A stretch of 64,000 nt of DNA from positions 39,234 through 103,233 of the forward strand of contig JAGAZJ010000032.1 in assembly GCA_018110925.1 (NCBI GenBank), in the 5' to 3' direction. Below the pieces are notes generated by a model, which was given only the letters and a program-made list of their open reading frames with translations, made no database searches and had not been told where the DNA came from. The DNA comes from Oscillospiraceae bacterium (GTDB lineage: Bacteria > Bacillota > Clostridia > Oscillospirales > Ruminococcaceae). Of this stretch, positions 1-8,879 are shown piece by piece. Made by a program: the position numbers and the translations under genes. How positions within the stretch are numbered: the stretch's first letter is position 1; each line of letters begins with the position of its first letter.

Positions 1-229
1 CTCCAAGCACCGCAGATATAGCTATGAGAATGACCTCGATCGTCAGGATAACGATCTCTGCCCTTGCAAAATTGCGGAGATTTTTGTTTCTGGCGCCTAA
101 CGAATAACCGATGACAAGCAAGAGACCTACCACGGGTATGCAGAAAAGCAGCTGATAGCCTATATAACCCCAGGCAGTGATAGGCTTGTTCTCTTCCTCA
201 AAAGTCCTGTTGCTCATTACGATCTCCAT
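1..229 (-). CDS. Partial membrane protein, N-terminal end only
   Basis: Only the first 76 residues are present; the gene runs off the left edge. The start is the ATG preceded 7 bases away by an AGGAGG site; a second in-frame ATG lies four codons in. After a polar, Glu-rich N-terminus of about 18 residues there is one clear membrane segment (about residues 21-44, rich in Leu, Val, Ile, Gly) and the beginning of a second (about 58-76), joined by a short basic loop with the sequence GARNKNLRNFAR. This topology suggests a small multi-pass membrane protein. I do not recognise the family and no function can be given. Confidence 0.7.
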   Translation of the reverse strand, partial: MEIVMSNRTFEEENKPITAWGYIGYQLLFCIPVVGLLLVIGYSLGARNKNLRNFARAEIVILTIEVILIAISAVLG

Positions 230-507
230 AACGTATTCCTCCTGTTTTCCCTTTTGCTTATTTAACCGAAGGACTTATAATAAAGGACAATCAAAGAAAT
301 ATTTTTACCGGCGTTTTACCTATCCCGCAAGACCATATGGATACAGCCATCAGTTTTCATACCGTTTTCCTGACGAACAGACAGGAAACGTCTGCGAAAG
401 CTCGAATATATGCGGTTTTGCAACCTGAGATCATCTGTGTTCCGAAGAGGAGAGCGTATCATTCGTTTACTGCATTCCCATCTTTATCAAACTTTACATA
501 TGATAAG
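230..507. other. Intergenic stretch with no gene seen
   Basis: This spacer separates two divergently oriented genes. I see no convincing ORF: an 83-codon plus-strand frame overlaps the start of the left-edge gene, lacks a Shine-Dalgarno site, and has a protein composition unlike its neighbours. No strong hairpin was seen. It probably holds the promoter of the left-edge gene, but no good hexamer pair could be named. Confidence 0.5.
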
Positions 508-516
508 TGATATAAT
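508..516 (+). promoter_or_regulatory. Extended -10 promoter for the lipoprotein gene
   Basis: The sequence TGATATAAT matches an extended -10 element, 27 bases before the start codon and ahead of a GAAAGGAC ribosome site. No good -35 is found at 16-18 bases; TTTACA lies too near, at 12 bases. Seen directly; promoter function is inferred. Confidence 0.5.
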
Positions 517-543
517 GACTTTATATAACAGAAAGGACATATC

Positions 544-1797
544 ATGAAAAAAATAACTGCATTTGCTCTTTCTGCAGTGCTGCTCACAGCTTGTACAGCA
601 CCTACGCCCGCACCTCAGACTTCACAGTCCGCAGAACAGACCACAGCAGAGACCACATCACAGACAGAAGAAACGACAGTATCCGAAGCTCAGACAACAG
701 CCGACACCGCAGAATCACAGCCCGAAGAGACTGAGAGCATAACTGCCGATACCGCAGCCGTCGCAGCTCCCGGATATTCCTTGAAAACACTTGATAGCAA
801 AAAGATCACCGCAGAAGATAACAGCGATATAATCCTTATGACATCCGAATTGAAGCTTATCGAGATAACCGACAGCGATCATCCGAAGCTTACTGAGGGG
901 CTTTCTGCCTATAACACCATACGACATGATTCGTATGACTATGAATGCGATGATCTCAGCAGTATCGTAAAGGCACACTATGAGGACTATCCAGAATCAT
1001 TCACCGGTGAATATCCTATTATGTATTCCTGCTTTGTCTCTAATTCCGTAACACGCTGCGACAGCAGTATATTCAGCTTCATCAACTATGAAGACGGTTT
1101 TTCGGGCGGAGTTCACGGATGGTATGTGACTGAGGGCGTGAATTTTGATACCGAGACAGGCGCAGAGCTGACGGTATCCGATATATGCACTGATATACCT
1201 GCACTTATTGACATACTTGCCGACAAGCTTGAACAGGAATACAGCGAAGTACTGTACAACACCGATTCGGAGGAATCCCGCACTCATGATAATTACATAA
1301 AGGTCCTAACAGAGGCATACGGCGAGGACCTGATGGGCTATGACAAGACATGGGACGACGGCTCTGTATTCCATATGAATGCAATGAATTTTGCATTTGT
1401 ACCCGATGGTGTGGAGTTCTTTACGAACCAGTATGATATCGCTCCCTATGCAGCCGGTACACAGTCGATGACTATACTCTTCACTGAAGCAGAAGGACTT
1501 TTCAACGAAAAATACATATCCACAGGCGAGGATTTTATCGCCGACAATATTACTTCGATAGATATCAACGGTGACGGTAAGGGCGAGCTCATTACTTATG
1601 AAAGTATATATGACGATGACTCCGATAAATGGAACATCATCGGATACCGTATCGCTGCAAACGGCAAAGAATACACCGCTGATTCCTCCAACGGTGACTA
1701 TATTGCAAGAACATCCCTTGAACGCAGAGACGGCAAGCTGACGATCAGTCTTTATAACAAAGACGGCGATCTGCTCGCAGGATTTGACCTTGAATAA
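544..1797 (+). CDS. RsiV/DUF3298-like lipoprotein
   Basis: A 417-residue secreted lipoprotein. Residues 1-16 form a signal peptide ending in a lipobox, LTAC, with Cys17 as the lipidation site. Residues 18-75 are a low-complexity Thr/Ser/Glu/Gln linker that probably spans the cell wall. The folded part follows, with a segment around 188-206 (GGVHG, then NFDTETG) typical of the DUF3298 domain found in the anti-sigma factor RsiV and related surface proteins. Residues 340-349 (DINGDGKGEL) look like a calcium-binding EF-hand-type loop. Unlike RsiV there is no cytoplasmic anti-sigma domain or adjacent sigma factor, so an anti-sigma role is unlikely. Single gene with its own promoter and terminator. 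Substrate unknown. Confidence 0.8.
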   Translation: MKKITAFALSAVLLTACTAPTPAPQTSQSAEQTTAETTSQTEETTVSEAQTTADTAESQPEETESITADTAAVAAPGYSLKTLDSKKITAEDNSDIILMTSELKLIEITDSDHPKLTEGLSAYNTIRHDSYDYECDDLSSIVKAHYEDYPESFTGEYPIMYSCFVSNSVTRCDSSIFSFINYEDGFSGGVHGWYVTEGVNFDTETGAELTVSDICTDIPALIDILADKLEQEYSEVLYNTDSEESRTHDNYIKVLTEAYGEDLMGYDKTWDDGSVFHMNAMNFAFVPDGVEFFTNQYDIAPYAAGTQSMTILFTEAEGLFNEKYISTGEDFIADNITSIDINGDGKGELITYESIYDDDSDKWNIIGYRIAANGKEYTADSSNGDYIARTSLERRDGKLTISLYNKDGDLLAGFDLE

Positions 1798-1816
1798 TAC
1801 CAACTATACACAAAAT

Positions 1817-1840
1817 CGGCTCCCACTTCCGTGGGAGCCG
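1817..1840. terminator. Bidirectional terminator between converging genes
   Basis: A perfect 10-bp stem (CGGCTCCCAC / GTGGGAGCCG) with a TTCC loop lies between the stop codon of the lipoprotein gene and that of rplQ. On the minus strand it is followed by ATTTTG, on the plus strand by AAATCATTTT. It closes both the lipoprotein transcript and the ribosomal superoperon. Confidence 0.8.
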
Positions 1841-1854
1841 AAATCATTTTACGA

Positions 1855-2196
1855 TCAAACCAGCTCGATGATAGCCATCTCTGCTGCGTCGCCTCTGCGG
1901 GGACCGGTCTTGATTATTCTGGTATAACCACCGTTGGTCTCATTGTACTTGGGAGCGATCTCATCAAAGAGCTTCTTTACGACAGCTTCCTTGGTAACAT
2001 AGCTCAGTACCTGACGCTTTGAGTGAAGATCACCGCTCTTGGCGATGGTGATCATCTTCTCTGCCGCAGAACGAACTTCCTTAGCTCTTGTAACTGTGGT
2101 CTCTATCTTGCCGTTTTCAAGAAGATATGTAACCATAGCACGGAGCATTGCTTTTCTATGATCACTGGTACGGCCCAGCTTTCTTGATCCTGCCAT
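1855..2196 (-). CDS. rplQ: 50S ribosomal protein L17
   Basis: A 113-residue L17, normal length for Gram-positive bacteria. The N-terminus [17 protein letters not shown] is the family signature, and the segment [20 protein letters not shown] is strongly conserved. L17 binds 23S rRNA near the exit tunnel of the large subunit. It is the last gene of the S10-spc-alpha superoperon, 20 bases after rpoA, the usual place in Firmicutes, and is followed by the bidirectional hairpin terminator. Confidence 0.97.
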   Translation of the reverse strand: MAGSRKLGRTSDHRKAMLRAMVTYLLENGKIETTVTRAKEVRSAAEKMITIAKSGDLHSKRQVLSYVTKEAVVKKLFDEIAPKYNETNGGYTRIIKTGPRRGDAAEMAIIELV

Positions 2197-2216
2197 TGTG
2201 TTTCACTCCTTATAGA

Positions 2217-3176
2217 TCAGGATTCCTCTTCGCTGCTGAGGTTGAAGCCCAGAGACTGGAGCTTCTCCTTAACCTCATCAAACGACTTTTTACCGAGGTT
2301 TCTGACCTTCATCATTTCTTCTTCGGATTTACTGATCAAATCCTCAACTGTATTTATACCCGCGCGCTTGAGGCAGTTGAAGGAACGAACCGATAAGTCA
2401 AGTTCCTCAATGGTCATCTCAAGGACCTTCTTGCTGTCCTTATCATCCTTCTCGACCATCATCTCAGTGATAGCAGATTCGTCAGACAGATTGCTGAACG
2501 ATTTCAGATGCTCAATGAGGAGATTGGCTGCCTGTGATACAGCTTCCTGAGGAGTAACAGTACCGTCTGTCCATACCTCAAGTATCAGCTTATCATAATC
2601 GGTAACATTGCCGAGTCTTGTGTCCTCGACAGAGAAGTTTACCTTCAATACGGGAGTATATATCGAGTCAACTGCAATGACATCGATGCCGAAATTGAAG
2701 AGCTGCTTGTTCTTCTCGGCAGGAACGTATCCCCTGCCTCTGTCTATGGTGATCTCCATATACAGCTTGGCATCCTTGTCAAGAGTTGCTATATGCATCT
2801 CGGGAACGAGTATCTCGACCTCAGAATCGGTCTTTATATCACCTGCGGTGATCTCACCCTCGTCCTCAGCCTCAATATATATTGTCTTCGGACCTTCGCC
2901 GTAAAGCTTTGCGGTAAGTCCCTTGAGGTTCAGGATGATCTCAGTGACATCTTCCTTTACTCCGGGGATAGTTGACAGTTCATGGTGTACGCCGTCGATC
3001 TTTACAGATATTACAGCCACACCGGGAAGCGAGGAGAGCAGTACACGCCTGAGACTGTTGCCCAGTGTTGTACCATAGCCGCGCTCGAGAGGAGCAAGAA
3101 TGAATTTGCCGTATGTACCGTCAGAATCGGACACATCGACAGTCTCTATTTCCGGCTTTTCGATTTTTTCAAGCAT
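2217..3176 (-). CDS. rpoA: DNA-directed RNA polymerase subunit alpha
   Basis: The 319-residue alpha subunit of RNA polymerase. The N-terminal domain (about 1-230) carries the dimerisation and beta-binding region, including the conserved block [16 protein letters not shown] near residues 37-52. After an acidic linker, the C-terminal domain (about 250-319) has two helix-hairpin-helix motifs, visible as [16 protein letters not shown] and [16 protein letters not shown], which bind UP elements and activators. It lies between rpsD and rplQ as in other alpha operons. The 123-base gap before it is unusually long for this operon and holds two small hairpins. Confidence 0.98.
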   Translation of the reverse strand: MLEKIEKPEIETVDVSDSDGTYGKFILAPLERGYGTTLGNSLRRVLLSSLPGVAVISVKIDGVHHELSTIPGVKEDVTEIILNLKGLTAKLYGEGPKTIYIEAEDEGEITAGDIKTDSEVEILVPEMHIATLDKDAKLYMEITIDRGRGYVPAEKNKQLFNFGIDVIAVDSIYTPVLKVNFSVEDTRLGNVTDYDKLILEVWTDGTVTPQEAVSQAANLLIEHLKSFSNLSDESAITEMMVEKDDKDSKKVLEMTIEELDLSVRSFNCLKRAGINTVEDLISKSEEEMMKVRNLGKKSFDEVKEKLQSLGFNLSSEEES

Positions 3177-3238
3177 TAAATAAACCCTCCTATTATCGCA
3201 AATTCACATACTGCAAAAGGCAGGCGGGGTTCATGCCG

Positions 3239-3270
3239 CATACAGTGTATGACGCTGATGCAGCCTGCAT
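3239..3270 (-). promoter_or_regulatory. Paired hairpins in the rpsD-rpoA spacer
   Basis: Two adjacent short inverted repeats lie in the 123-base gap upstream of rpoA: CATACAGTGTATG and ATGCAGCCTGCAT. Either could form a small RNA hairpin in the transcript between rpsD and rpoA. They could mark an S4-type translational control site or an RNA processing site, but this is inference and the stems are short (5-6 bp). Confidence 0.3.
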
Positions 3271-3299
3271 TGTCCCGTCGCTGCAATTTTGCCTTCCGA

Positions 3300-3896
3300 T
3301 TACTTGGAGTAGAGCTCGACGATAAGGTGTGTCTGTGTCTCGTAGTCGAGATCCTGTGTTTCAGGAAGACGTACAACCTTAGCGGAGAAATTGTCCTTGT
3401 CAGACTCGAGCCAGAGAGGAACGATCCTGCCGCTGGTCTGCTCGAGAACATCCTTGAACTTAGCGCTGCTTCTGCTCTTTTCATGAAGAGCGATAACGTC
3501 GCCTACCTTGATGCGGTAGGAAGGAATATTAACGCGCTTGCCGTTAACGGTGAAATGTCTGTGGGAAACGAGCTGTCTTGCTTCTCTTCTTGTGAGAGCA
3601 TAGCCCATTCTGTATACTACGTTGTCAAGACGGGTCTCGCAGATAGTGATAAGGTTATCACCGGCCTTGCCCTCCATCTTTTCAGCGAGCTCAAAATAAT
3701 GACGGAAAGGCTTTTCAAGCACACCGTAGATGAACTTGAGCTTCTGCTTTTCCTTGAGCTGTGTACCGTATTCGGAAACCTTTCTTCTTGCGTTAGCATT
3801 GGGGTTCTTCTTGGATTCCTTGGAAACGCCCATAACCATAGGGCTGATACCGAGGTATCTGCATCTCTTGAGAATAGGTTCTCTGCTTATAGCCAT
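3300..3896 (-). CDS. rpsD: 30S ribosomal protein S4, zinc-free form
   Basis: A 198-residue S4, an early 16S rRNA-binding assembly protein. The central part holds the S4 RNA-binding domain (RLDNVVYRMGYALTRREARQ, then VSHRHFTVNGKRVNIPSYRI). The N-terminus starts MAISREPILKRCRYLG and has only one cysteine where zinc-binding S4 proteins carry four, so this is the C-minus version. It sits between rpsK and rpoA, in the alpha-operon arrangement, rather than alone as in Bacillus subtilis. By analogy S4 could control the operon, but no classic S4 leader was identified. Confidence 0.96.
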   Translation of the reverse strand: MAISREPILKRCRYLGISPMVMGVSKESKKNPNANARRKVSEYGTQLKEKQKLKFIYGVLEKPFRHYFELAEKMEGKAGDNLITICETRLDNVVYRMGYALTRREARQLVSHRHFTVNGKRVNIPSYRIKVGDVIALHEKSRSSAKFKDVLEQTSGRIVPLWLESDKDNFSAKVVRLPETQDLDYETQTHLIVELYSK

Positions 3897-3919
3897 TTTA
3901 AATCACACCTCCATCTTGA

Positions 3920-4321
3920 TCAGACACGTCTTCTCTTGGGAGGACGGCATCCGTTGTGGGGAATGGGAGTTACATCCTTGATGAGCTTAACTTCAAGGCC
4001 TACACCCTGGAGAGCTCTGATAGCTGCTTCACGGCCTGCGCCGGGGCCCTTTACATAGACCTCAACGTTCTTGAGACCGAACTCCATAGCAGCCTTTGCA
4101 GCTGTCTCAGCGGCAGTCTGTGCAGCAAAGGGAGTGGACTTCTTGGAACCTCTGAAGCCGAGTCCGCCTGCTGATGCCCATGAGAGAGCATTGCCCTGAG
4201 TATCAGTGATTGTTACGATAGTATTGTTGAAAGTGGACTGGATATGCACAGCACCATTCTCAACGACCTTACGGTCACGGCGGCGTCTGACAGCCGTCTT
4301 CTTGCCTTTAACCTGAGCCAT
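3920..4321 (-). CDS. rpsK: 30S ribosomal protein S11
   Basis: A 133-residue S11, full length. It shows the conserved block [20 protein letters not shown] and the C-terminal signature [18 protein letters not shown]11 lies on the 30S platform next to S7 and contacts mRNA in the E site region. It is 12 bases after rpsM and 23 before rpsD, with a Shine-Dalgarno GGAGGGGAC upstream, in the standard rpsM-rpsK-rpsD order. Confidence 0.98.
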   Translation of the reverse strand: MAQVKGKKTAVRRRRDRKVVENGAVHIQSTFNNTIVTITDTQGNALSWASAGGLGFRGSKKSTPFAAQTAAETAAKAAMEFGLKNVEVYVKGPGAGREAAIRALQGVGLEVKLIKDVTPIPHNGCRPPKRRRV

Positions 4322-4333
4322 ACCGTCCCCTCC

Positions 4334-4702
4334 TTACTTCTTCTTATTAGCAATAGTCTTCTTGGGACCCTTGCGTGTTCTTGCGTTGGTCTTTGTTCTC
4401 TGACCTCTTACAGGCAGACCCTTGCGGTGACGAACACCTCTGTAGCAGCCTATTTCAACGAGTCTCTTGATGTTGAGCGCAACATTTCTTCTCAGATCGC
4501 CCTCAACCACGAGATTGTGGTCGATGTATTCTCTGAGCTTTGAAACATCGTCTTCAGTAAGGTCTTTTACTCTGATATCAGGGTTTACACCTGTGCTTGC
4601 GAGTATGGTACCCGCAGTTTTGCGGCCTATCCCGTAGATGTAAGTGAGTCCGATCTCGACTCTCTTGTTTCTGGGAAGGTCTACACCGGCAATACGTGCC
4701 AT
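4334..4702 (-). CDS. rpsM: 30S ribosomal protein S13
   Basis: A 122-residue S13, which sits in the 30S head and contacts tRNA and the large subunit (bridges B1a/B1b). The start at [18 protein letters not shown] was chosen because GGAGG lies just upstream and homologues begin here; an upstream in-frame ATG fifteen codons earlier has no ribosome site. The C-terminal tail [20 protein letters not shown] is the basic family signature. Confidence 0.97.
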   Translation of the reverse strand: MARIAGVDLPRNKRVEIGLTYIYGIGRKTAGTILASTGVNPDIRVKDLTEDDVSKLREYIDHNLVVEGDLRRNVALNIKRLVEIGCYRGVRHRKGLPVRGQRTKTNARTRKGPKKTIANKKK

Positions 4703-4795
4703 TACTACACCTCCGTAGAATTGTGGGAAGTCTTTACAAGACTTCATTTATGTGATCCCTATTTCATGCAAGCCCCGCAGGACCTGCAACAGCAA

Positions 4796-4909
4796 TCAGC
4801 CCTGACGCTGCTTATGCTTGGGATTTTCGCAGATAACCATTATCCTGCCTTTTCTCTTGATAACCTTGCACTTGTCGCACATAGGCTTGACAGAAGGTCT
4901 TACTTTCAT
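4796..4909 (-). CDS. rpmJ: 50S ribosomal protein L36, zinc-binding form
   Basis: A 37-residue L36 that starts [19 protein letters not shown] and ends PKHKQRQG. Cys11, Cys14, Cys27 and His32 form the zinc site, so it is the C-plus paralogue that normally lives in this operon between infA and rpsM. A TAAGGAGG ribosome site precedes the ATG. L36 helps organise 23S rRNA near the GTPase-associated region. Confidence 0.96.
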   Translation of the reverse strand: MKVRPSVKPMCDKCKVIKRKGRIMVICENPKHKQRQG

Positions 4910-4933
4910 TTTATAATCCTCCTTACGATCGCC

Positions 4934-5152
4934 TTACTTCGATCTCCACGTGATCCTGCCCTTGGAAAGGTCATACGGTGACATCTCAACGGTAACCTTG
5001 TCGCCGGGAACTATCCTGATATAATTCATTCTGAGTTTACCGGAAACATGAGCAAGTATCTTATGCCCGTTAGCAAGCTCGACCTGAAAATTTGCATTGG
5101 GGAGAGCCTCTACAACAGTGCCCTCGATCTCTATAACGTCTTCCTTAGACAA
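4934..5152 (-). CDS. infA: Translation initiation factor IF-1
   Basis: A 72-residue IF-1, a single OB-fold protein that occupies the A site of the 30S subunit during initiation and stimulates IF-2 and IF-3. The sequence [20 protein letters not shown] and the core [20 protein letters not shown] are characteristic. Its place between the KOW protein and rpmJ is the normal Firmicutes order. Confidence 0.98.
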   Translation of the reverse strand: MSKEDVIEIEGTVVEALPNANFQVELANGHKILAHVSGKLRMNYIRIVPGDKVTVEMSPYDLSKGRITWRSK

Positions 5153-5193
5153 GCTTTACAGCCTCCTTGACAAATCTGTGCTCATTGACACGG

Positions 5194-5469
5194 TCAATGA
5201 GTATTGCTGTTTTCGTTACCGAAGCCTGACAAAAGCCTTCTCAGACTCTTATCGGTAAGAGCCGCCGTGTCTGTGACAGTACCAGTAACTGCAATATGCT
5301 TGACATTCTTGCGCTTGGGCCGTGAGACAGGTCTCTCATCCCCGTCTGCAAGAAGGACAGTTCCATCCTCACAGGCAAGCACAACAAGAAATTTCCCCTT
5401 GTCCCTGCCCGCAAGACTTCTGACGATAGTTCCAGTCGTGACCGTTCCTGTCATATGGCAGCCTCTCAT
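5194..5469 (-). CDS. KOW-domain RNA-binding protein (L14E-like)
   Basis: A 91-residue basic protein. Its first half, around GTIVRSLAGRDKGKFLVVLA, is a KOW motif of the type found in ribosomal proteins L14e, L24 and L26; the rest is a Lys/Arg-rich stretch and a short tail. Proteins of this kind sit between map and infA in many Clostridia and are annotated as KOW or L14E-like RNA-binding proteins; their role is not established, but ribosome or RNA binding is likely. The start given overlaps the map stop codon by four bases (ATGA), implying translational coupling. An alternative ATG five codons later has a GAGG site 7 bases upstream and could be the true start. Confidence 0.8.
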   Translation of the reverse strand: MRGCHMTGTVTTGTIVRSLAGRDKGKFLVVLACEDGTVLLADGDERPVSRPKRKNVKHIAVTGTVTDTAALTDKSLRRLLSGFGNENSNTH

Positions 5470-6224
5470 ATTATAGTGGGTTTGGTAAGTATCACGGGTC
5501 CATCGGTCGTGATAGCAACAGTATGCTCGAAATGTGCCGAAAGCGATCCCGAGCGGGTGAGCACACCCCAGCCGTCAGGCTGAGTATAGGTATCGTCACC
5601 CTTGATGTTTATCATAGGCTCTATGGCGATGACCATTCCCGCCAGAAGTCTCGGTCCCCTGTGAGGAGCGCCGAAATTCGGCACTTCGGGAGCCTCATGC
5701 ATCTCCCTGCCGACTCCGTGACCGGTATAGCCCTTGACCACTCCGTATCCGAAGCCTCTGCAATAGGTCTCGACAGCGTTTGAGATATCTCCCACACGGT
5801 TGCCGACTACCGCCTGCTCGATGCCCTTGTAAAGGGACTCATTAGTTACCCTGAGAAGCTGTTCAGCCTCCTCGGATATCTTGCCGCAGGGGAATGTGTA
5901 CGCATTGTCACCATGAAATCCGTCAATGAATGCTCCTGTATCGATGCTCACGATGTCGCCCTCTTTGATGTATTCCTTCTTGGAGGGGATGCCGTGTATC
6001 ACCTTGTTGTTTATTGAGAGACACGCAGAGCCTTTAAAGCCGTAAAGTCCGAGAAACGAAGGTTTTGCACCGTTCTTTATGATGTAGTCGTGTATGAGCT
6101 TATCCAGCTCATAGGTGCTCATTCCGTCTTTTATGCACTGACCGCCGTAGTGGAGCGCATTGGCGGAGATCTCACCGGCACGCTTCATCTTCTCGAGATC
6201 TTCCTTGGATTTGATGTGAATCAT
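5466..6224 (-). CDS. map: Type I methionine aminopeptidase
   Basis: A 252-residue methionine aminopeptidase that removes the initiator Met from nascent proteins. The metal-binding residues of the pita-bread fold are visible in order: the Asp of VSIDTGAFIDGFHGDNA (two aspartates), the His of TGHGVGREMHEAP, the Glu of IAIEPMIN, and the Glu of FEHTVAI. No N-terminal zinc finger or SH3-binding extension is present, so it is the short type Ia form. It follows adk and precedes the KOW protein in the spc operon. Confidence 0.97.
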   Translation of the reverse strand: MIHIKSKEDLEKMKRAGEISANALHYGGQCIKDGMSTYELDKLIHDYIIKNGAKPSFLGLYGFKGSACLSINNKVIHGIPSKKEYIKEGDIVSIDTGAFIDGFHGDNAYTFPCGKISEEAEQLLRVTNESLYKGIEQAVVGNRVGDISNAVETYCRGFGYGVVKGYTGHGVGREMHEAPEVPNFGAPHRGPRLLAGMVIAIEPMINIKGDDTYTQPDGWGVLTRSGSLSAHFEHTVAITTDGPVILTKPTII

Positions 6225-6248
6225 TTTCAGCCTCTAATCTAAGACTTC

Positions 6249-6881
6249 TCAGGAATTAACAGCTTCGAGAACGAGCTTTGATGTATCAGCTACCTCTTCC
6301 TGTCCGACTACGGTGGAGAGCTTGCCTCTGCCCTTGTAGAAATCGATCAGGGGAGCAGTAGCCTCATGATATGTCCTGAGTCTGTCAATGACGGTCTCGG
6401 GTGCGTCATCCTTGCGGAGGACTACATTGCCGCCGCACTTGTCGCACTTGCCATCGGTCTTGGGAGGGTTGAACTCGATGTGATAGGAAGCACCGCAGGC
6501 CTCGCAAACTCTTCTGCCGCCAAGTCTTGACTTGATGACCTCATCGTCTACGGAGATCTCGATGACCTTGTCGATGTTCACGCCCATTGCCTCAAGAGCC
6601 TCAGCCTGAGGAACTGTGCGGGGGAAGCCGTCGAGGATATAACCATTTGCGCAGTCAGCCTCGGCGATCCTGTCCTTGAGTATGCCGATAACGACTTCGT
6701 CGGGGACAAGTGCGCCTGCGTCCATGTAGGACTTGGCCTTGAGACCGCATTCCGTGCCGTTCTTAACGGCAGCTCTCAGAATATTGCCTGTTGAGATCTG
6801 GGGGATATTCAGCTTTTCACTGATAATTTCAGCCTGTGTTCCTTTGCCGGCACCGGGAGCGCCGAGAAGTATAAGATTCAT
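6249..6881 (-). CDS. adk: Adenylate kinase, zinc-lid type
   Basis: A 210-residue adenylate kinase, which interconverts ATP, AMP and ADP. The P-loop GAPGAGKGT is at residues 7-15, the AMP site DGFPRT near 85, and the lid carries four cysteines (CEAC and CDKC), so the lid holds a structural zinc as in other Gram-positive enzymes. It sits between secY and map, the usual position in the spc operon, and has normal length for the long-lid form. Confidence 0.98.
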   Translation of the reverse strand: MNLILLGAPGAGKGTQAEIISEKLNIPQISTGNILRAAVKNGTECGLKAKSYMDAGALVPDEVVIGILKDRIAEADCANGYILDGFPRTVPQAEALEAMGVNIDKVIEISVDDEVIKSRLGGRRVCEACGASYHIEFNPPKTDGKCDKCGGNVVLRKDDAPETVIDRLRTYHEATAPLIDFYKGRGKLSTVVGQEEVADTSKLVLEAVNS

Positions 6882-6904
6882 ACATCTGACCCCTTTCGGT
6901 TAGA

Positions 6905-8221
6905 TCACTCAAGGAAACCCTTGTGATGACGCATCATCATCTGGGATTCAAGAGTTCTGAGAGTTTCAAGCGCAACGCTTACTATGATGAGTATCGACGT
7001 ACCTGCCATAGAAACCTGCATATCGGGTCTGAACAGACCGAATATTATGGGGAATACCGCAATTATGCCAAGGCACACGGCACCGATGAGAGTTATCTTG
7101 GAGAGAACTCTCTGGATAAAGTCCGATGTGGGCTTGCCGGGTCTGATACCCGGAATGCCGCCGTTGGACTGACGGAGCTGGTTTGCGATCTCTACGGGAT
7201 TGTATATCATCGAAACATAGAAGTAGTTGAACGCGATTATGAGTATAAAGTATACAACTGCATACCAGCCGCTCCTGTAACTGAAGAAGTGGAGCAGTCC
7301 GCTGTAGACTTTCTGGATGAAATTCATATCAGCAGCAGCCATGGACTTCGCAGGGTCTGCAATGAACATCTCGATAGTCGCAGGTATGGACATGAAAGCC
7401 ATTGCAAAAATGATGGGCATAACGCCGCTCATAGCGATCTTGATAGGTATGTAGGAGTTCTGTCCGCCGTACTGCTTTCTTCCCACCACACGTCTTGCGT
7501 ATGATATCGGGATCCTTCTCTCTGCCTCGTTCATGAGTACGATAAAGCCTATCATGAACACATAGATTATGAGCAGGAACAGAACAGCGAAGATATTGTT
7601 GGGATCCGTCTTGACTGTCTGGAACATAACGATCAGATCAGTGGGCACTCTTGCGATGATACCCGCAAAGAGTATGATAGAGATACCGTTGCCGATACCG
7701 TTCTCATTCACGAGATTGCCGAGCCATACGATAAGGTTTGAACCCGCAACGAACGTAGAGATTATAACGATCGCAGCGAACACGCCCTCAAAGCCCGTTG
7801 TGAACTGAACTGCACCCCTGGATCTCATTGTGAGGTAATAAGCGTAAGCCATTACTATCGAGATACCGAGCGCAACAAAGCCCGTGATCTTCTGCAGCTT
7901 CTTTCTGCCCTCTTCGCCTTCCTTCTGGAGGCTTTCAAGGGGAGGAAGCGCATATGTCAGCAGCTGTACGATGATCTGTGCATTGATATAGGGCTGTATC
8001 GAAAGTGAGAATACAGTACCCTTTGAAAGTGCGCCGCCCGACAGAGTGTCGAGATATCCGAAGATATTTCCGTCGCTCACCATACCGGCGAGAGCCATAG
8101 GGTCAAGGAACGGAACAGTCAGCGCACAACCGAAGCGGAAAATTACGATTATCAGTAATGTGTACAGGATCTTCTTGCGAAGCTCCGGTGTTTTCCAAGC
8201 GTTCAGCATGGTCTTTAACAC
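6905..8221 (-). CDS. secY: Protein translocase subunit SecY
   Basis: A 438-residue SecY, the pore-forming subunit of the SecYEG channel in the plasma membrane. Ten membrane segments are visible, the first (KKILYTLLIIVIFRFGCALT) at about 15-35. The cytoplasmic loops that contact SecA and the ribosome carry the conserved SYARRVVGRKQYGGQ and QLRQSNGGIPGIRPGKPT. Its stop codon lies just one base before the next hairpin-free spacer to adk, and it follows rplO by one base, so the two are likely coupled. Confidence 0.98.
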   Translation of the reverse strand: MLKTMLNAWKTPELRKKILYTLLIIVIFRFGCALTVPFLDPMALAGMVSDGNIFGYLDTLSGGALSKGTVFSLSIQPYINAQIIVQLLTYALPPLESLQKEGEEGRKKLQKITGFVALGISIVMAYAYYLTMRSRGAVQFTTGFEGVFAAIVIISTFVAGSNLIVWLGNLVNENGIGNGISIILFAGIIARVPTDLIVMFQTVKTDPNNIFAVLFLLIIYVFMIGFIVLMNEAERRIPISYARRVVGRKQYGGQNSYIPIKIAMSGVMPIIFAMAFMSIPATIEMFIADPAKSMAAADMNFIQKVYSGLLHFFSYRSGWYAVVYFILIIAFNYFYVSMIYNPVEIANQLRQSNGGIPGIRPGKPTSDFIQRVLSKITLIGAVCLGIIAVFPIIFGLFRPDMQVSMAGTSILIIVSVALETLRTLESQMMMRHHKGFLE

Positions 8222-8222
8222 A

Positions 8223-8666
8223 TTACATCACCTCAGCCTTCCCGCCTGCCTTTTCAATTTTTTCCTTTGCGGATGCAGAAAATGCAGAAGCCTTAACTGT
8301 AAGAGGCTTGCTGAGTTCTCCGTTTCCGAGGATCTTAACGCCGTTGTCAGTCTTCTTGATAAGGCCGGATGCTCTGAGAAGATCAGCGTCTACCTCCGTG
8401 CCCTCCTTGAATATCTCAAGATCGGAAACATTCACGCAAGCACACTTAGGTGCAGCGAAAATATTGTTGAAGCCTCTCTTGGGTATTCTTCTGGTCATGG
8501 GCATCTGACCGCCTTCAAATCCCGGTCTTACGCCGCCGCCCGAACGGGCGTTCTGACCCTTGTGGCCCTTGCCGGCAGTCTTGCCGTTTCCGGAGCCGTG
8601 ACCTCTGCCTATTCTCTTGACATCTCTGTTAGAGCCGGCAGCAGGAGAAAGTTCATGTAACTTCAT
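8223..8666 (-). CDS. rplO: 50S ribosomal protein L15
   Basis: A 147-residue L15, a late assembly protein of the large subunit with a long glycine-rich N-terminal extension ([20 protein letters not shown]) that threads through 23S rRNA. The start [18 protein letters not shown] matches homologues and has GGAGGTG upstream; an ATG eight codons earlier lacks such a site. Placed between rpmD and secY as usual. Confidence 0.97.
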   Translation of the reverse strand: MKLHELSPAAGSNRDVKRIGRGHGSGNGKTAGKGHKGQNARSGGGVRPGFEGGQMPMTRRIPKRGFNNIFAAPKCACVNVSDLEIFKEGTEVDADLLRASGLIKKTDNGVKILGNGELSKPLTVKASAFSASAKEKIEKAGGKAEVM

Positions 8667-8686
8667 AGTATCGCACCTCCCTGATT

Positions 8687-8866
8687 TCAAGCGTTTGTAA
8701 CACTAACGAGGTGAGAGATCTTGCTGATCTTGCCCTGAACAGCAGCATTGTCCTGCTGTGTGGTAGTGTCGCCTATCTTTTTAAGACCGAGAGAGAGAGC
8801 AGTGGCTATCTGATCCTTCTTGCGGCCGTTAAGGCTCTTTACAAGCGTAATCGTAACGTTTGCCAT
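8687..8866 (-). CDS. rpmD: 50S ribosomal protein L30
   Basis: A 59-residue L30, the typical short bacterial form, beginning [20 protein letters not shown] and ending [18 protein letters not shown] precedes the start. L30 has a ferredoxin-like fold and binds 23S rRNA near 5S rRNA. It lies between rpsE and rplO, the standard order. Confidence 0.95.
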   Translation of the reverse strand: MANVTITLVKSLNGRKKDQIATALSLGLKKIGDTTTQQDNAAVQGKISKISHLVSVTNA

Positions 8867-8879
8867 CCTTATCTCCTCC

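Noticed and set aside
177-428. 83-codon plus-strand frame at the left edge
   Set aside because: Overlaps the start of the left-edge gene on the other strand, lacks a ribosome site and has atypical composition.
1306-1803. 165-codon minus-strand frame opposite the lipoprotein gene
   Set aside because: Antisense shadow of a clear lipoprotein gene, Cys-rich artefact of the reversed frame.
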